The position numbers and the translations under genes were made by a program. From NCBI GenBank assembly GCA_026724425.1, contig JAIUCV010000230.1:806001-870000 (forward strand): a stretch of DNA of 64,000 nt, written 5' to 3'. The DNA comes from Erythrophleum ivorense (Eukaryota > Streptophyta > Magnoliopsida > Fabales > Fabaceae). Shown in pieces: positions 1 to 13,314 of this stretch. Position 1 is the first letter of the stretch, and each line of letters starts with the position of its first letter. The notes beneath the pieces were generated by a model. That model was not told where the DNA came from. It ran no database searches and was given only the letters and a program-made list of their open reading frames with translations.

Positions 1-94
1 TCTTGTTATTTTTTCTCTCCTCATTTTATTCTCAAATGATATACATATCTATTGTGCTTGTTGGTGTTTTTAATTTGTTGATTTTTATCATCAG

Positions 95-179
95 CTTTGA
101 GTTATGCGATCATAAACATTGAAAATTTGTGCAAAAATACGAATGCGCTGAAAGAGATATGGGAACAGATCATCCAAAG
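95..179 (+). CDS. Possible upstream exon of RING gene copy 1
   Basis: An open stretch lies between an acceptor (ATCATCAG) and a donor (AAG|GTAAGG). Its only open frame begins LSYAIINIENLCKN and ends EQIIQ with two leftover bases. That end phase does not match the phase-0 start of the next recognised exon at 7532, because joining them directly gives a stop. Either a further exon lies between them, or this is not an exon of the same transcript. I do not recognise the sequence. Confidence 0.3.
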
Positions 180-3100
180 GTAAGGACTAATGCTACCATC
201 ACATTAATCTTTTTAACATAATTAAATTACAACAAGCCATTACGCTGACTTAATGAAATCTTAATTAAGGACATTCTTTCTTGCATTCCAAATTACACAT
301 AGTAATAACTTTGAGATATGCAACTAGGATGATTGATAAAGATTGAGATTGAGGAGTAAATTGAAGAATATAATTTTTACTAGAAATATAAGTGCAAGAA
401 TTTTAAACACATATAACTTTAATAAAAAAAGTATTTACATAAATTGTCAAATAATAGATGAAGCTTCATTACTCTTAGATTTAAAGGTGTATTTGGTTAG
501 CTAATATAGAGGAAAAGAGAATGTAAAAAATAGATAAGTAGAATAAGAAATAAATTTTGTATTCTTGCTTTTAAAAAAATAAAAATAAAAAAGATAGGTA
601 CTATTGAGTGATGATTATAAGAATATGATAAATATTACACATAATTTAGAAGGAGATTATGTTGACCTTGCAACAAATCAAATAGAGTCTAATATATCTA
701 TATCAAAATTTCCTAACTACCAATAAAACAAAAATGCCAAAGAAATAGTAACATTAAGTAAAAAGAAAGAGATCCCACACGGTTGCACTATCATGTATTG
801 TTGCACTACTTGTTGATCACTTATCCACTACTATACTATCATGTGCTATTTTAGAACTTGGTCAACCATAACTCCTATTCTACCTCCACATTTCTTCTTT
901 TTTGAGTATGTATGGATTGGAGGTCTATTAGTGCACCCCCCCCCCCTAAAAAGTCACCTTATCCTCAAGGCAAAAAGATGAAAATTGCTCAACAATTAAA
1001 TAATAATTTTCCTAACTTGCCTATTCAATAGGATGTCCATGCCATTACACTAACAATTTGATAGGGCCAAGTTGTAACTTCCAATCTTTAGTGATAGGCA
1101 AAGTAACTAGTGGGATGACAGGATGCTAACCATAAGTAGGACATAACAAAGAAACATGAAAAAGTGAGATGGACCTTAGAAAAATAAGGGAGCTCCAATT
1201 CATAAGCAACTAGACCCACTTTACAAACCACTTTATATGGACCAAAAAATTGAAAAAAGAGTTTCTCAAATCATTGGTTAGCTAATGAATGTTGACAATA
1301 TGACTATAAGTAAAAGAAGATTGCATCACCAATATTAAAAGAAAGTTCTCATCTTTTAGAATTAGCTTGGGTTTTTATGCATGATTAAGCTTTCAAAAGA
1401 TTATCTCGAATGAGTTTCAACATGTCATCCTACTTTAGGAGTTGCTATTCTAAGCTAGCAATATGTATTTCAGGAAAAATAAAAGGATGCAAAGGTAGTG
1501 AATCATGACCATACACTACTTTAAAAAGAGTGGTACTAGTGGAGTGGTGTTGAAAGAGTATTCAACCCATGCGAGGAATTTGGTCCATTTATGAGGTTGC
1601 TTATGGGCAAAACACTATAGGTAGGCCTTTAAATAATGGTTAACCACTTTTGTTTAGTCATTAGGTTGTAGATGATATGATGTACCCATATGAAGGCAAG
1701 TATGGGTGAGACAAAATAATTCTTGCTAAAACACACTAAGAAAGATGACATCTTAATTAGAAATAATAGAGTATGGTAAGCAGAAAGATGACATCTTAAT
1801 TGGAAATAATGGAGTATGGCATGCCATGAAGTCTTATTATTCCTTACAAAATAGATCAGCCACTAATTTTTGCAATGAAAGGATGAGATAACCCAAAGAA
1901 ATGGGAGTACTTGCTAAACTTATCCACCACCACTAGAATGGTATTAAAACCACCAAATTTAGGGAAGCCCATAATATAATTAAGAAAGATATCTTCCAAA
2001 ACTCTATTTGAATTGGGTAGTGGCTGTAGGAGGCTTTTAGGTGCTGGAGTTTGATATTTATTTTGTTAATAAACAAGACAATTTTACTCAAACATCTTTA
2101 CAACATGTTTCATGTGTGGCTTGAGGTAATTAGTAATAAGTTGTTTAAGGGCTTTCAAATATCTACTATGCCCTCCAACCAATAACTCATGTGCCTTAGA
2201 CAAAAGTTTATCCCTTGGTGAAAAAATGAAGTAATTGATTATGAAGGTATAGCCTATGGTCCACCAAGAGGAAGTCAAGGACAGACTTCAAATCTTGTTC
2301 AAGAGAAGAGATAATTTAAGCAATATAATGATCATTTTGAAGAGCTTTCGAAAAGTTTAGGAAATCCATTGTTTCAAGTAAAGCAAGAGCTAAAAAATTA
2401 GCATGTTGAAGTTGTTTTGATAGAGCATCTACATCAGATTTTGTTTGTCACTCTTATAGACAATAATGAAGTGCAATGGTAGAAGTTTCATGAGTAATGT
2501 CTATTGTTCATGAGTTGTAACCTACTGTTCCAGAAGGTACTTGAGGCTATAGTGGTTAGTGTGAAAAAAAATGGTATCCAAGCAAGTAATGCTTCCATTT
2601 TTGTAAAGCAAGGACTAAAGTTAGAAATTCTCTATCATAAGTAGATCTAATATAACTAGAGAAAGAGAAACCCTTAATAAAGTAGGCAATAGGATGACCA
2701 TATTGTATGAGGATAGATCTTGCTCAATCACATAAGGCGTCACATTCAACGGTAAATGGGTGACTAAAATTTGACAATTTTAGAACGAGTATCATAGTTA
2801 AAGCTCTTTTGAGTTGCAAAAATGCAACATCGGTGTTAGATAACCATTGGAAATCATTCTTCTTGGTTAAATCAGTTAACAACCACAAATACTCCATAAT
2901 GTTGCACAAATCTTCGATGACACTTTATGAGCCCTAAGAATCCCTAAAGTTCCTTAACATTTTAGGTTGAGCACCATTCCAATACTGTTGTACTTTTATT
3001 GAGATCAACACCTACTCCTTTATGGGAGACGACATGTCTAAAAAAATTGATATGTTTTTAGCTAAATAAGCATTTTTTTTATGTTGGCATAATAGGAATT

Positions 3101-6100
3101 GGATTTCAAGAATTAAAAAGGTAGTTTGTAAATAGCTAAGGAGTTGCTAGGAGTTTAGGTTAAAATCAAAATATCATCGAGAAAAATAAGGATGAATTTA
3201 CAAAGATATGGGCAAAACAAGTTATTCATCATTGATTGGAAGGTAGAAGGGATACTATGAAGTCCAACTGGCATTACCACAAATTCATAGTGGTTAGAAT
3301 GTGTTTAAAAAGTAATTTTGTGTATATCATATGGATGAACATGGATTTGGTGATATCTTGACTTGAGATCAATTTTGAGAAAATAGTAGCTCAGTAGAGT
3401 TCCTTTAGGAGCTCATCAATATTTGGTGTTTGGTATTTATCATAAATGGTAATTTAGTTAAGTTTCTTATAGCTAACACAAAATCATCATTTATTATCTT
3501 TTTTTCTTAACTAAGAGGACTGGGCTTGCATAAGGACTAAAGTTAGGATGGATAAAGCTTGAATGAGTAATGTAGACATGTGGTGCTCAATCTCAATCTT
3601 TTGGTCATATGAGTAATGACCGGGGTCAAATATTTAGAGATTTAAAATATGAGACCAAAGGGATGGATGAGAATAGGTTTGAAAGGGAGGTAAGTTAATA
3701 GGTTCAACAAGGAAACAATCATAGGCAAATAAAAGCTCTTGAATGGCTAAAGAAAAAGCCATTATTATACCTTGTACATTGTTCAGGGAATGAAAAGAGG
3801 CTATTGCTAGAGCTATAAAATGAACACTTTGGAATTTGCATCTTTTGCTATCCAACTATAAAATCATGCATATATCATTCCAATTGACTTGAATAGTATT
3901 CAAAGAAGCCAACCATTTAATTCACATACTAAGTTTGCTCTTACAATGGAAAAGAGATAAAAATCTTACAAGATGGTAAGACTTGATAGCTGAATTGAAA
4001 CATCTTTGCATATTGAATGATAACGAATCACATCACTATCAATTTGCACTCCAAAGGTTTGGTACTTACTGCATTGACAAGCTAAGTTTGTTCACCACCA
4101 TTTTAGTTATAAAATTATGTATCGAGCCACTATCAATAAGGATTGAAACTAAGTTAGTACTAATAATCCCTTAAAGTCTTCATTGTAGTACCCAAATTCT
4201 TCTCAAAAATCGCATGAAGTGAGATTTTAGCCAAGTTCATGGGTGGTTTTTTAACATTGTGATTTTGTTCTTCCATCCTAGTGTCAGCTTTGTCACTCTC
4301 TATGAGCTTTAAGAGGGAAAATTATGGCTAGCAACAGCTATACCCAAAAGCTAATCATTCATTACAACGAAGACATAGTCCCCTGTCATGTTTAGCTTGT
4401 CATTCAGCATCCCAAGGTCACAATGGAGGTTATTGGTGATTGCATTGAGAAAATAACATGTTGGATGATAGTTATAAGTGTTCTCGTGCAAAGCATGGGA
4501 TAGATAAATTAAGTTTCTTTCTATTAAGGGATTTAGGCCATAGGTTGTATGATTTAGGCCAACTTTGGCTTAAAAGCTCATTGCCTCATTCACATACTTG
4601 GGCTTTTGAATTCATACATCAATTTTTAATTCCTTCTTGAGCCCACTATGGAAGATGTCCAATAAGCAATATTTTGGCCAAGTTAGGACTTAAGAAGCTT
4701 GTTTAGTAAACTCTTACCTATATTCATGTGCTAAGCCTATTTGCTTAATGTTACACAAATGTTCATCGAGGTTTGAAATTCAATAGGATTATAAGTCTCT
4801 TTGTAGTGCTTTGACTTTGTCAATAAAGGAGTTTGCGCTCACCATTATTTTAAGTGAACAAGTCTAATGCATGCCTTTCCAAATACATGGTAGCCACATC
4901 AACCTTTAACTCGTCTAGTGTTTGATAATAGTAAAAATATTTTTCAACTTTAAGAATCCATCCATATGGGTTTCCTCTATCAATTTTAGGAAATTCCATT
5001 TTAATGTGGTGCCATTGAGATGAATTTTTAACCTACTAAGGGTTGTTCACATCTTCATCTTCTGAATAATTAGCTTTCCCTTTGTCTTAAGGCCCTTGAC
5101 TAAGGTCTCCTTGTTTAGTATTGCTATTTTGTGCTTTAAAAGCTACTACTTTAGCTATCAAGGAATTGAGGATGTTTAATTTAGATGCAATAAAGGATAA
5201 TTGTTGTACATAGGATTAAAGGGTAGGGAATTTGCAGATTCATTTTGGAAAGTAGTAGCTCTAGGATTAATTATAATGGCCAAACTAGGCTCCAATACCA
5301 AGAATGATAAAGAATGAGATTGAGGAGTAAATTGAAGAATATAATTTTAACTAGAGATATAGGTGTAAGAATTTTAAACACATATAACTTCAATAAAGTA
5401 TTTACGTAAATTGTCAAATAACAAATGAAGGTTCTTTATTCCTAGATTTGATATTTATACTAAAACTTACTAGCTACTAATAAAATATAAATACTAAAGA
5501 AATAGTAACATTAACTAAAAATAAGGAGATCTTCCACTATTGCACTATAATGTATTGTTGCACTACTTGTTGATCACATATCCATTGTTGCATCATGTAT
5601 CCATTGCTGCACTATCATGTGTTGTTGTAGAACTTGGTCAACCATGTGCAAGAGTTCGTCAACCATTACTCCCTGGTTAGCCACGTGCAAGACATGGTCA
5701 GCCATAGGCGAGACTTGGTCAGCTATTTCTCCTATTTTGCCTAGATGTTTCTTCTTTCTTGAGTATATGTGGAATGAAGGTCTATCAATGATATCAGAGG
5801 GCAAATTAGGACCAACAAACAAACTACAATGCCTTGCAATGATATTAGTTTCCATTTGGGTATGTATTCAGGTCACTAGCTACCACTTTATCTTACTTTT
5901 AAAGCCTTTATCATATATGCCTCCCTATTTTTCATTTGTCTTTGCTTTGGTTAGGTTGTTGCAAAAGAAGGAACCAGTAACCCCAAGCCTCTCACTGAGA
6001 GTTCTGAGGTATTAATTATTGACACGAGAAGTTAGGACTTAATTAGAACATAAACTTAATTAAATTGGTTAAAACTCTATTTTGGTTATCCATTCAAAGA

Positions 6101-9100
6101 GTTATTCAATTTGGGTTTCTGAAAAAAAAGCCCTCCACACTATATATAATTACTCAACCCAATTACTATGTTAATACTTTTCTCAAAACTAATAGAATAG
6201 GTGAATATGCTCTCTTTATATGTATATTGTGTGTGTGTGTGTGTGTGTGTGTAGGTTTGGTATTTTTGTTCTTCTTTTTTTGGTTAATATAAATTTTTTA
6301 TAACATATAGAGAAAACCATATTTTGTTTAGAAATTATTGAATAACTTTTAAACAAAAGAATCCATATCGTATAGCCATATTTTGGGTTTTAGGAAATTA
6401 AGTATTGTATATTGAAAAGTAAATAAATAATTCAATTAATGATAAGGAGAATGAAACTATATTAAGAAGCATTTGAACTCAAAATCTTAAACTATTAAAT
6501 GAAGGTTTGTAAATAATTTTATTATATATACTATATTATAAGGAAATAAGTAAATGTTCATTAGGAAGAAAAATTCTTTGGTATCTATAATGTATTGATA
6601 TCCTACTTAGTTGATAATGATATAGATCATTGGATGAAGATATCCAAGTTTGTCATATAGCTAACAAAGCAAGGTTCATAAAAGGTATATTTTAGATACC
6701 AAAGAGTTGCTTCCTTGGAAATTGTTCATTGTTTGTATGGAGGTTGGATTTGAAAAAATTTACCACGACCACAATCCTACCTTACACTACAAGAATTATG
6801 CAAAATTAGCAAGAGAGGCTTTTCTTAACTAATATGTTATTGACATAAATTAGCAAAGGAGTAACTTTATTATTTAACAATTTGTTGTTGTGTTAACATA
6901 TTATGCTAAAGTTCAAGAAATTAATTTTTCATACACAATTTGTTAATTTTAAGCTTGAAGAGTAGGTAGGTACGAGCACCAAGGCCTCCACTAAAACTAG
7001 AGGAGATCATAAAAGCTCCATGAGAAAAGTTGAAGAAACAAGAGTTGCACGTAGGAGAAAACAAGAATATATATATATATATATATATCAAAACTTTAGA
7101 TATCTGTTTGTTTTCTAAGTGCCTTTTTGACTAATAACTTTGAAGAAGAACAAGTTGATATCCATTAGAAATAGAAATGATTTATTGTTTACATGTGATT
7201 TCAATTTAAGTAAAAGAACTTCACTCTAACCCTACCTATTTTAGCATTATGCAAAAGCTTAAAGCTCAAAAAGGTTGAGAAATACACATTTAAAATCATG
7301 TAACGAAAAAATTTTATTTCAAGAAAAATATGAGGACTCTTTTATCCATAATATCTTAAAAAGAATAATAAATAAACAAGAAAAATGGAAGAATTAATAA
7401 TCATTGTAAAATGAATAAAATGTAAAAACATCCTTCAAATACTAATCAACAAGTTTAGAATGTAATTTATTGATTATCTTAAAGGGTTCATTATAATTCT
7501 AATATAATCAGATGATCTAATTACCTTACAGATAGTGGAGAAAGCAAGAGTAGAAAGGGTACAACAAGAAGAAGTTATTCAGAAACTTAAGGTTTGTTAT
7601 TAATTGACTTAATTACCAGCACGTTCCATTGACTTATATGAAAATTTCATGACTAACAAAATTTATACAAATCTTTATAATTGTAATATTACTACTTTAA
7701 TATTAGTCTTTTTAAGTGTTGAGATATTAGTACTTTATTCTTACTACTCCTCACCATTATTTTGAAGCCCTGGTTATTAATTTTACAGAATAAATGTGCT
7801 GAACTAAGGAAAGAGTTGGAAGAAGAGCAAAAACTTGTCCAAAAGCATAAACTAGAGAAAGATAATGCAACACAAGTGGCTAAGAGAGAAGTTGAAGAGA
7901 TAAGTCAAGAGTTAGCCAATGCTCGTAAAATTATTGAGGATGTTTCAAGCAGAGTTGACATTGTTGAGGTACTAGTTGGTGTTGGTATTTCTTTTTTCTT
8001 AATTTTAAAATATCTATCTATCATATTTTAGACCAATTAACGAAATAAATTGATTTATAAGAACTTGTGATATCGGTGATATGCAAAATACAATTTATAT
8101 TGTTACGGTTATTTTGGATCCAATTAGGATATGAATTCATATCCTTAAGTCTTAGAAACAATTCCAAAACCACTCAACTAAAGCTTATTAGTAAATTTGA
8201 AAAATAGAAGTTCAATATGACAATTTCTTAAAAGGTCACCTACCCTAGTATTACTTTCACTTAGGCACACATAACAACAAAATTTATATAATATTCAGTG
8301 CATTAGTATTGGTATGATCACACAAATAATGTTAAATGATAAGAAATTTTTAGTTTGTGTAATGCTTCTAAGATTTATGGTTAGAGGTGTATTTAAGTTT
8401 TATCCAAAACTAAATTTCATCCCATGTGGTATTTTTTTTATTGATGTGAAGCAATTATGCTAACACATTATGTATACTTAAATTTTTTTTTTGAGTGGTA
8501 ACCTTTTATGTTTAGAAAAAATGGATTAAGGCGGAAACAAAGTTGCAAGAAAAACGAAAGCTTGTGCGATTGCTAAAGCTAGAATGTGAGGAGACAAGGA
8601 AAAGTGCCATGAGACAAATTGAAGAAAATGCATTGCAGTTAGCCAATGCCCTTGATACTGTTGAAAATAGAGCTCTTGTTGCTGAGGTATCTATTGGTAT
8701 CTTTATTATTTTATTAAAGTGTTCCTTTTAGTTTGGCTCTCTCCTTAAGAAATGTACCTTATTAATTCTATATGAACATACTAAAATAAAGAATTTAAAT
8801 ATATCCAATCTACAAAAAATAGTTCAACTAAACTAATTATGTGTAAACATAAGCATGTCAATCAAATATTTCAATAAAATTTAAGTTTGATATACTTACG
8901 TATTTATTTATAATTATCTTAATATTTTTTGTGAAGTGAATCTATCAAAGAATTTCTCATTTGATAATAACTTTATTACTTCTTGCTTTGGTTTATCCTT
9001 CAGGCAAAGCTCTTTGATCTTAAAAAGAAAATCAAGTCATCAAATGATAAGGTATATTTTCCTTTTTGTTTGGCATTATATGAGTATTGTTTCTTCCCCC

Positions 9101-9833
9101 CTATGTGCCTTTCTTTGTCTAATGTATAGTAAGAAGAGTACCTTGGGGAGGTATGAAAGCATTGCTCTACGTTATTTAGAACCATATCCAAAATAGTTGA
9201 TGCAAAATGATTTATAAGGACTAATGAACGAAAGCCCTTAAACATCGTTTGGATACATGGTGTGATCATGCATTTTAAAGTTTCTAATTCTTACTGGAAA
9301 GTCAAAGACAACATATTCCTAATTATTTTATAGGAAATCACATAATTGCTGTTTGCAACATGACTAAGGTGAATGCAATATGAATATGCAACTTTTGACT
9401 GAAATCAATACTATACAATGATTTTCATCCAACTTAAATTTAAGAATTTTCATAAGAGACATATCTACATTATATTCTAATGGACATAGTTATGTCCATT
9501 AACAATGTAGAAATCAAATAGTTAATTACAAGTTATATTGGGGGAAAAACTTGAATTAGACATTGCAATGCTAAACTTGCACTAAAAGAATGCATTTATA
9601 ATAACTTGCAGGCTTGTGCAATTTGCTTGACTAATAAAGAGGACATGGCCTTTGGATGTGGGCACATGGTAAGCTCTATTAGATATATTTTACTACTTTT
9701 TCCCTTACATTACAAGAATGATAACTATTAAATAAATTTGATGCAGACCTGCAGAAACTGTGCCTCTAAAATTTCTCAGTGTCCTATATGTCGAAAGCAG
9801 ATAACCAGCCGTCTCAAGCTATTTCCTGGGTGA
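95..9833 (+). CDS. RING-finger protein gene, copy 1 (RGLG-type C3HC4 RING with coiled coil), 5' end outside the window
   Basis: This is the 3' part of a multi-exon gene for a probable E3 ubiquitin ligase. Exons read from splice sites and phase: 7532-7591, 7789-7968 (B type, 60 codons), 8516-8686 (A type, 57 codons), 9004-9051 (linker, 16 codons), 9612-9668 and 9747-9833 (RING, ending LKLFPG then TGA). All six are phase 0-0 with GT-AG borders. The protein is Lys/Glu-rich coiled coil (ELEEEQKLVQKHKLEK, ISQELANAR) followed by a C-terminal RING starting CAICLTNKEDMAFGCGH. The DMAFGCGH stretch and the C-terminal RLKLFPG resemble plant RGLG ligases, which carry an upstream copine/vWA domain. No such domain is visible here, so family membership rests on the RING alone. 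A possible upstream exon at 95-179 is listed separately. An antisense gypsy element fills most of the long intron before 7532. Confidence 0.75.
334..930 (-). repeat. Left (3') LTR of the gypsy element
   Basis: It starts TGATAAAG and ends TCTATTA, where the terminal CA has mutated to TA. It aligns with the LTR at 5305 over most of its length. About 200 bases near 485-695 have no counterpart there and look like a later insertion. Confidence 0.85.
2724..2909 (-). pseudogene. Gypsy RT/RNase H fragment
   Basis: This 61-residue open stretch contains LLTDLTKKNDFQWL, FLQLKRALTMILVL and FSHPFTVECDA. The order and spacing match the end of reverse transcriptase and the start of RNase H in Ty3/gypsy polyproteins. 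It belongs to the 334-5787 element. Confidence 0.85.
5305..5787 (-). repeat. Right (5') LTR of the gypsy element
   Basis: It starts TGATAAAG and ends TCTATCA, followed directly by the ATGAT target duplication. It contains several imperfect tandem copies of a roughly 21-bp motif (TGGTCAACCATGTGCAAGAG and variants) at about 5633-5725. The other LTR lacks most of these. Confidence 0.87.
5793..7531. other. Rest of the long intron, RING gene 1
   Basis: AT-rich non-coding sequence with a (TG)n microsatellite at 6227-6253 and an (AT)n run at about 7067-7088. CACTACAAGAA occurs at 6785-6795 and resembles a CACTA transposon tip, but no partner end was found. No gene is seen. Confidence 0.5.
7789..7968 (+). 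CDS. B-type coiled-coil exon, RING gene 1
   Basis: An exon of 180 nt between TTTTACAG and GAG|GTACTA, phase 0-0. It encodes 60 residues starting NKCAELRKELEEEQKLVQ and ending RVDIVE. It is homologous to the five B exons of the second RING gene and gives the ancestral single-copy state. Confidence 0.8.
8516..8686 (+). CDS. A-type coiled-coil exon, RING gene 1
   Basis: An exon of 171 nt between TGTTTAG and GAG|GTATCT, phase 0-0. It encodes 57 residues starting KKWIKAETKLQEKRKLVR, with ETRKSAMRQIEE and LANALD. It is the homologue of the A exons in gene 2. Here the order is B then A, directly before the linker exon. Confidence 0.8.
9612..9833 (+). CDS. RING exons of gene 1 (two exons)
   Basis: Exon 9612-9668 encodes ACAICLTNKEDMAFGCGHM. 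Exon 9747-9833 encodes TCRNCASKISQCPICRKQ and continues to RLKLFPG and TGA. All eight ligands are present with spacing C-x2-C-x11-C-x-H-x2-C-x2-C-x7-C-x2-C, so the RING (C3HC4) can bind two zinc ions. The intron (9669-9746) sits between the third zinc-ligand pair and the following Cys, the same place as in gene 2. Confidence 0.9.
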
Positions 9834-12800
9834 CTAAAGGAATTGTAGGATTTAGGAGAATGATGATGAGGTGAATGGAAGGGAAAGTTTGATTAACAGA
9901 TTTCCCACGACTCAAATCAAACATTTCTGTCCCTTTCTTTCTCTTTTGCTGTCCTAAATCCAACTTTAAGAACTTATCTTAAAGTATAGACTTGAAAACA
10001 AATTTTACATTTGCCATTATGTATTAGTGTAATCTATTACTAATGTAACAAAATAATATCATACCCAATAGCTTGTTTTTAGCTATTTTCATGGATTAAA
10101 AAAATAAACAATTTCGTATTATATTTTGATAAATTAAGATAATTCAGCAGGATCAGTTTCTCTTCTTTATTGTATCATCAAACACATTGATTTTCCCAAA
10201 GAAACTCCAAGCACAATTAATGTCATACGACAACCAAAGCATCACACTTGAGCACTGTGGGGCAGTGGCGCCAACAATAGAGCACTGATGGCTAGGCTGT
10301 TATTTGGAATAGTGATTGCTTATTGGGTGCCTCAATATTAGTTTTTCTATACTTGAACTTTAGAGTAAACCTGTATATAATTTTCAGGGTAAATTTTAAT
10401 TTTTTTAAAACCATTAAAATTATGATATTGTCTTTTTTTATTTAAAAAATACACTCTTTTATTTTAAAATAAAAATAGTCTACAGGAACATCTATTTTAA
10501 CCAATGGATTAGATTAGATACAATTTTTATATTTTCAATATTAGGTTGTCTAATCAAATTATGACCTATGTAAAATTTTTTAAAAAAAAATTACTATGTT
10601 TTTCAAAAATTATACCCTGATAACATTATTGTTAGAACAACATATACTTATCCAATACTTATCCAATTTGTATTTTATATTGCAAACTTTAATTGAACAA
10701 CTTATTATGTTTAAAACCTCTTGTTGCTTGGAAAGGGCTTTACTTAGATCCTATAAGTTATGAACATCCGCTTTTCTTTTGAGTTAAAAGAGAAAATAAG
10801 AAATTAAAGAAGTTATCGATATGGATGGAAAAGGCAGGAGAGTGGCAATTAGAATCGTTTTGATGTTTTTTTTTTCCTTTTTTTTTGGGGTTGAATACAA
10901 CCCAGTTTTTTTGAATTTCTTCAGTGCCTTACTCTGATCAAATTAGCCATATTAATGAAGGAAACGCAGGAGACCTTACATAATGTAAAAGCAAGTGCGA
11001 GAACATGTGTAAGCATTTCAAGAAACTCTTGCTATGCCTTGTGCTTGAAATTATATATGAACAATGAATGATAGTGATCTTCAAGTTCATATTGCTAGCT
11101 AGTAGCAAGTGTTACCAATTTCAATTTTTTAAAAATAAATATCAAGCAATATAAATATAATATTTTCCAGTTAACTTAATACATATATTGTAAAAGAATA
11201 TTTAAAATAAATATAAATATTTAATAGTATAAAAATTATTTAAAATATTTATAATCAATGCAAACTAATTTAGATAGAATTCATTGAACATTATAAATTT
11301 CCATCACAAAATACGTAAAATTCTTATTCGAACAAAAAAATATAAAGCCAATTCAAAATTGGTTCAATATCAGCACCGATCAGTTTTTACTAGTCTAACT
11401 AATTCTTTGTTTCCTGATCGATTCTAAAACATGGCTGATTTACCAATTTTCTGGTCACCAATCCTGTTTTTTAACCATTGATCTACATACATTTCTAGCT
11501 TTTTTTTTTGGGGTTTTATTTTCAAAGTGCTTATTAGTTCACTCATTGGCCCAAAATTAAGCTATACGTACAGTTGCACCGTTAACTTCTATTGATGTGT
11601 GTGGGCTTTAGAAAAAAAAAAAACTGGTATTGTAGAGATTATGTTATAATTTTAGGGAATATCTCAAAGTTACTATTCATATTTCTTAAAATTGCAACAT
11701 AATATTTTTAATGTCATAAATGTGCTTTGAATTAGATGAAAATACTTTGGTAATATTGTAGATATTATGTTATAATTTTAGGGAATATCTGTGGTAACTT
11801 TAGAGATTACCAGTAATAACTTATTCTTTTGATTTTTTTTTTAAAAGATTTTGATTTTCAAAATTCTTTAGTGAAAATTTTTCAAATTATAATCTTTAGG
11901 TAAAATTTTTTCATTATTTTTTTAAAATAAAAAACATAAGAGTTATGTTTTATCATTAAAATTATTTTTTTCATTCTATTTTCTATTCTAAATTCCAAAT
12001 GAGCCCTTATATAGTCATGTATGTCTTTAAAAAAGTTTATTTTATCTCATAAATTATAATCTAATTATAAAAATTGATAATGACAATAATATTTAATATT
12101 TTATTTAAAAAATATTTTATTACATTTTACAAGCCATATAATATTTGATTACAAAAGTGTCCTTATTAAAAGAAGTAATAAAATATATATTTTTAAAATT
12201 TTCTTGCTTTATATTTAGACAAATAAGCAAAATACATGTTTCCATGAGTTTGTTCGTTTTCCTTCCTTTGCTTGCAAAAATTCCTTTTATTTGCGCGCTC
12301 TTGAATGGACTCCAACGACGTGCCCAAGTTGCATTGGAGCTATGGTGGAGATGCGATTAACTGCGACACCCATTTTTGTCATATGCTTCTTCCAATAACC
12401 CTTTGGATTTTGTCTCCTCGTTGCGTTCTTTACTGGACTAACACGGAGTTCCCCGAACAAGCCCCAGAGGAGGAACTCAGATTCAAATACAATGTTGAAA
12501 GTTTAGCTAAGGAAGGAATTGGTAAATCAACTACAAAATAGAGGGCAAATTGAGAAATCAGATTCGAATAGAAATTGACTCCTAAACTTCCTTCCATTTC
12601 TTGAGTGCTAAGAAAGCTACTTTCATATTGCTAATGAGTATTAAATTCTTCATATCAAATCGCTTTTTAGAAGGGTCCGTCTTGTTTCTGTTTCTATCTT
12701 GATACCAAATCGTGTGTAAGCATCATTCAAAAAAAACTTCTACTTATTATTTTATTCTTTCCATAGAGAAGGTCTGACTCTATTAAAAATACATTGTACG

Positions 12801-13185
12801 TTTTCTCAAGAAAAGCTCCTTCGTCCTCATTGAGGCGGTCCAATTGCTCTGACAGAAAAGGAAAAAGGGGAAAATTTTCAAAAAATATAATATATGATTG
12901 CGGTATTTTTCATAAGATAACACATTATTATTTTTTTAAAGTAGTAAATGGCTCAAAACGACCTCAAAACGTGAACACCGGGTCGTCGTCTGCTTTCATC
13001 TACCTCCTGCCTTTACCTTTCTTAGTGTTTGTTTGACAGTTTTCAACAATTGCCACGCCTGGTTCTCCATTTTCTTCTACCTTCCTTCAACTTAAGGAAG
13101 CTTCAGCCAGTCAATCATTCAACATCAATCAAACCCTCAGCCAATCTAAGCATTCCACTAACTGAAAAGTTGAAAGCTTTTTCAC
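9834..13185. other. Intergenic region between the two RING genes
   Basis: This is the 3' untranslated region of copy 1 followed by AT-rich sequence. Two copies of a roughly 40-bp block containing GATTATGTTATAATTTTAGG lie at about 11627-11668 and 11753-11790. A 78-codon open frame at 12305-12541 has no recognisable similarity. The promoter of gene 2 should lie in the right part, but no single TATA box stands out. Confidence 0.5.
11627..11790 (+). repeat. Direct repeat pair, about 40 bp
   Basis: Two nearly identical blocks (11627-11668 and 11753-11790), both containing GTTATAATTTTAGGGAATAT, start about 126 bp apart. Their origin is unknown. Confidence 0.6.
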
Positions 13186-13314
13186 ATGGCAAGAGTGGCA
13201 GAAACGGCAAAATTGCTAGTGCGGAGATGGAGTAGTGAGTTCTTTTCTAACCTAGATTCACTATTCTGTGATATTGCGGCTGCATCACTTGATGCGGTCC
13301 GCAATTTGAAACCT
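13186..13314 (+). CDS. Proposed first coding exon of RING gene 2
   Basis: An ATG opens 43 codons (MARVAETAKLLVRRWSSEFF, then DSLFCDIAAASLDAVRNLKP) ending at CCT|GTAAGG, a good donor in phase 0. The next exon is also phase 0. I do not recognise a domain. Confidence 0.5.

Larger units (their letters stand above)
334..5787 (-). mobile_element. Ty3/gypsy LTR retrotransposon, degenerate, antisense in intron of RING gene 1
   Basis: Two direct LTRs (334-930 and 5305-5787) are flanked by a perfect 5-bp duplication ATGAT (329-333 and 5788-5792). On the minus strand the 5' LTR ends in ATCA, followed by a primer-binding site at 5288-5301 close to the initiator-Met type (TTGGTATTGGAGCC). A poly-G tract (936-946) precedes the 3' LTR. 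Minus-strand remnants occur in gypsy order: a gag zinc knuckle near 4345-4395 (GLCLRCNE, stop, then FGYSC), a pro-RT linker at 3634-3855 (ending in a VEPINLPPF-like motif), RT/RNase H at 2724-2909 (FQWLSNTDVAFLQLKRAL), an integrase zinc-finger remnant at 2084-2278 (VGGHSRYLKALK), and a C-terminal piece near 1040-1100. Stops and frameshifts occur throughout, so it cannot be autonomous. Confidence 0.88.

Noticed and set aside
5617..6015. 132-codon plus-strand ORF
   Set aside because: It overlaps the gypsy LTR and its tandem motifs, with no protein similarity; it is open by chance.
6785..6795. CACTACAAGAA as a second CACTA tip
   Set aside because: The match is only 11 bases, and there is no subterminal array and no partner end.
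9000..9269. 89-codon minus-strand ORF
   Set aside because: Antisense to the linker exon and its intron, with no similarity; treated as a shadow.
12305..12541. 78-codon ORF before RING gene 2
   Set aside because: No recognisable similarity and no splice link to the gene could be supported, so it is left out as a coding feature.
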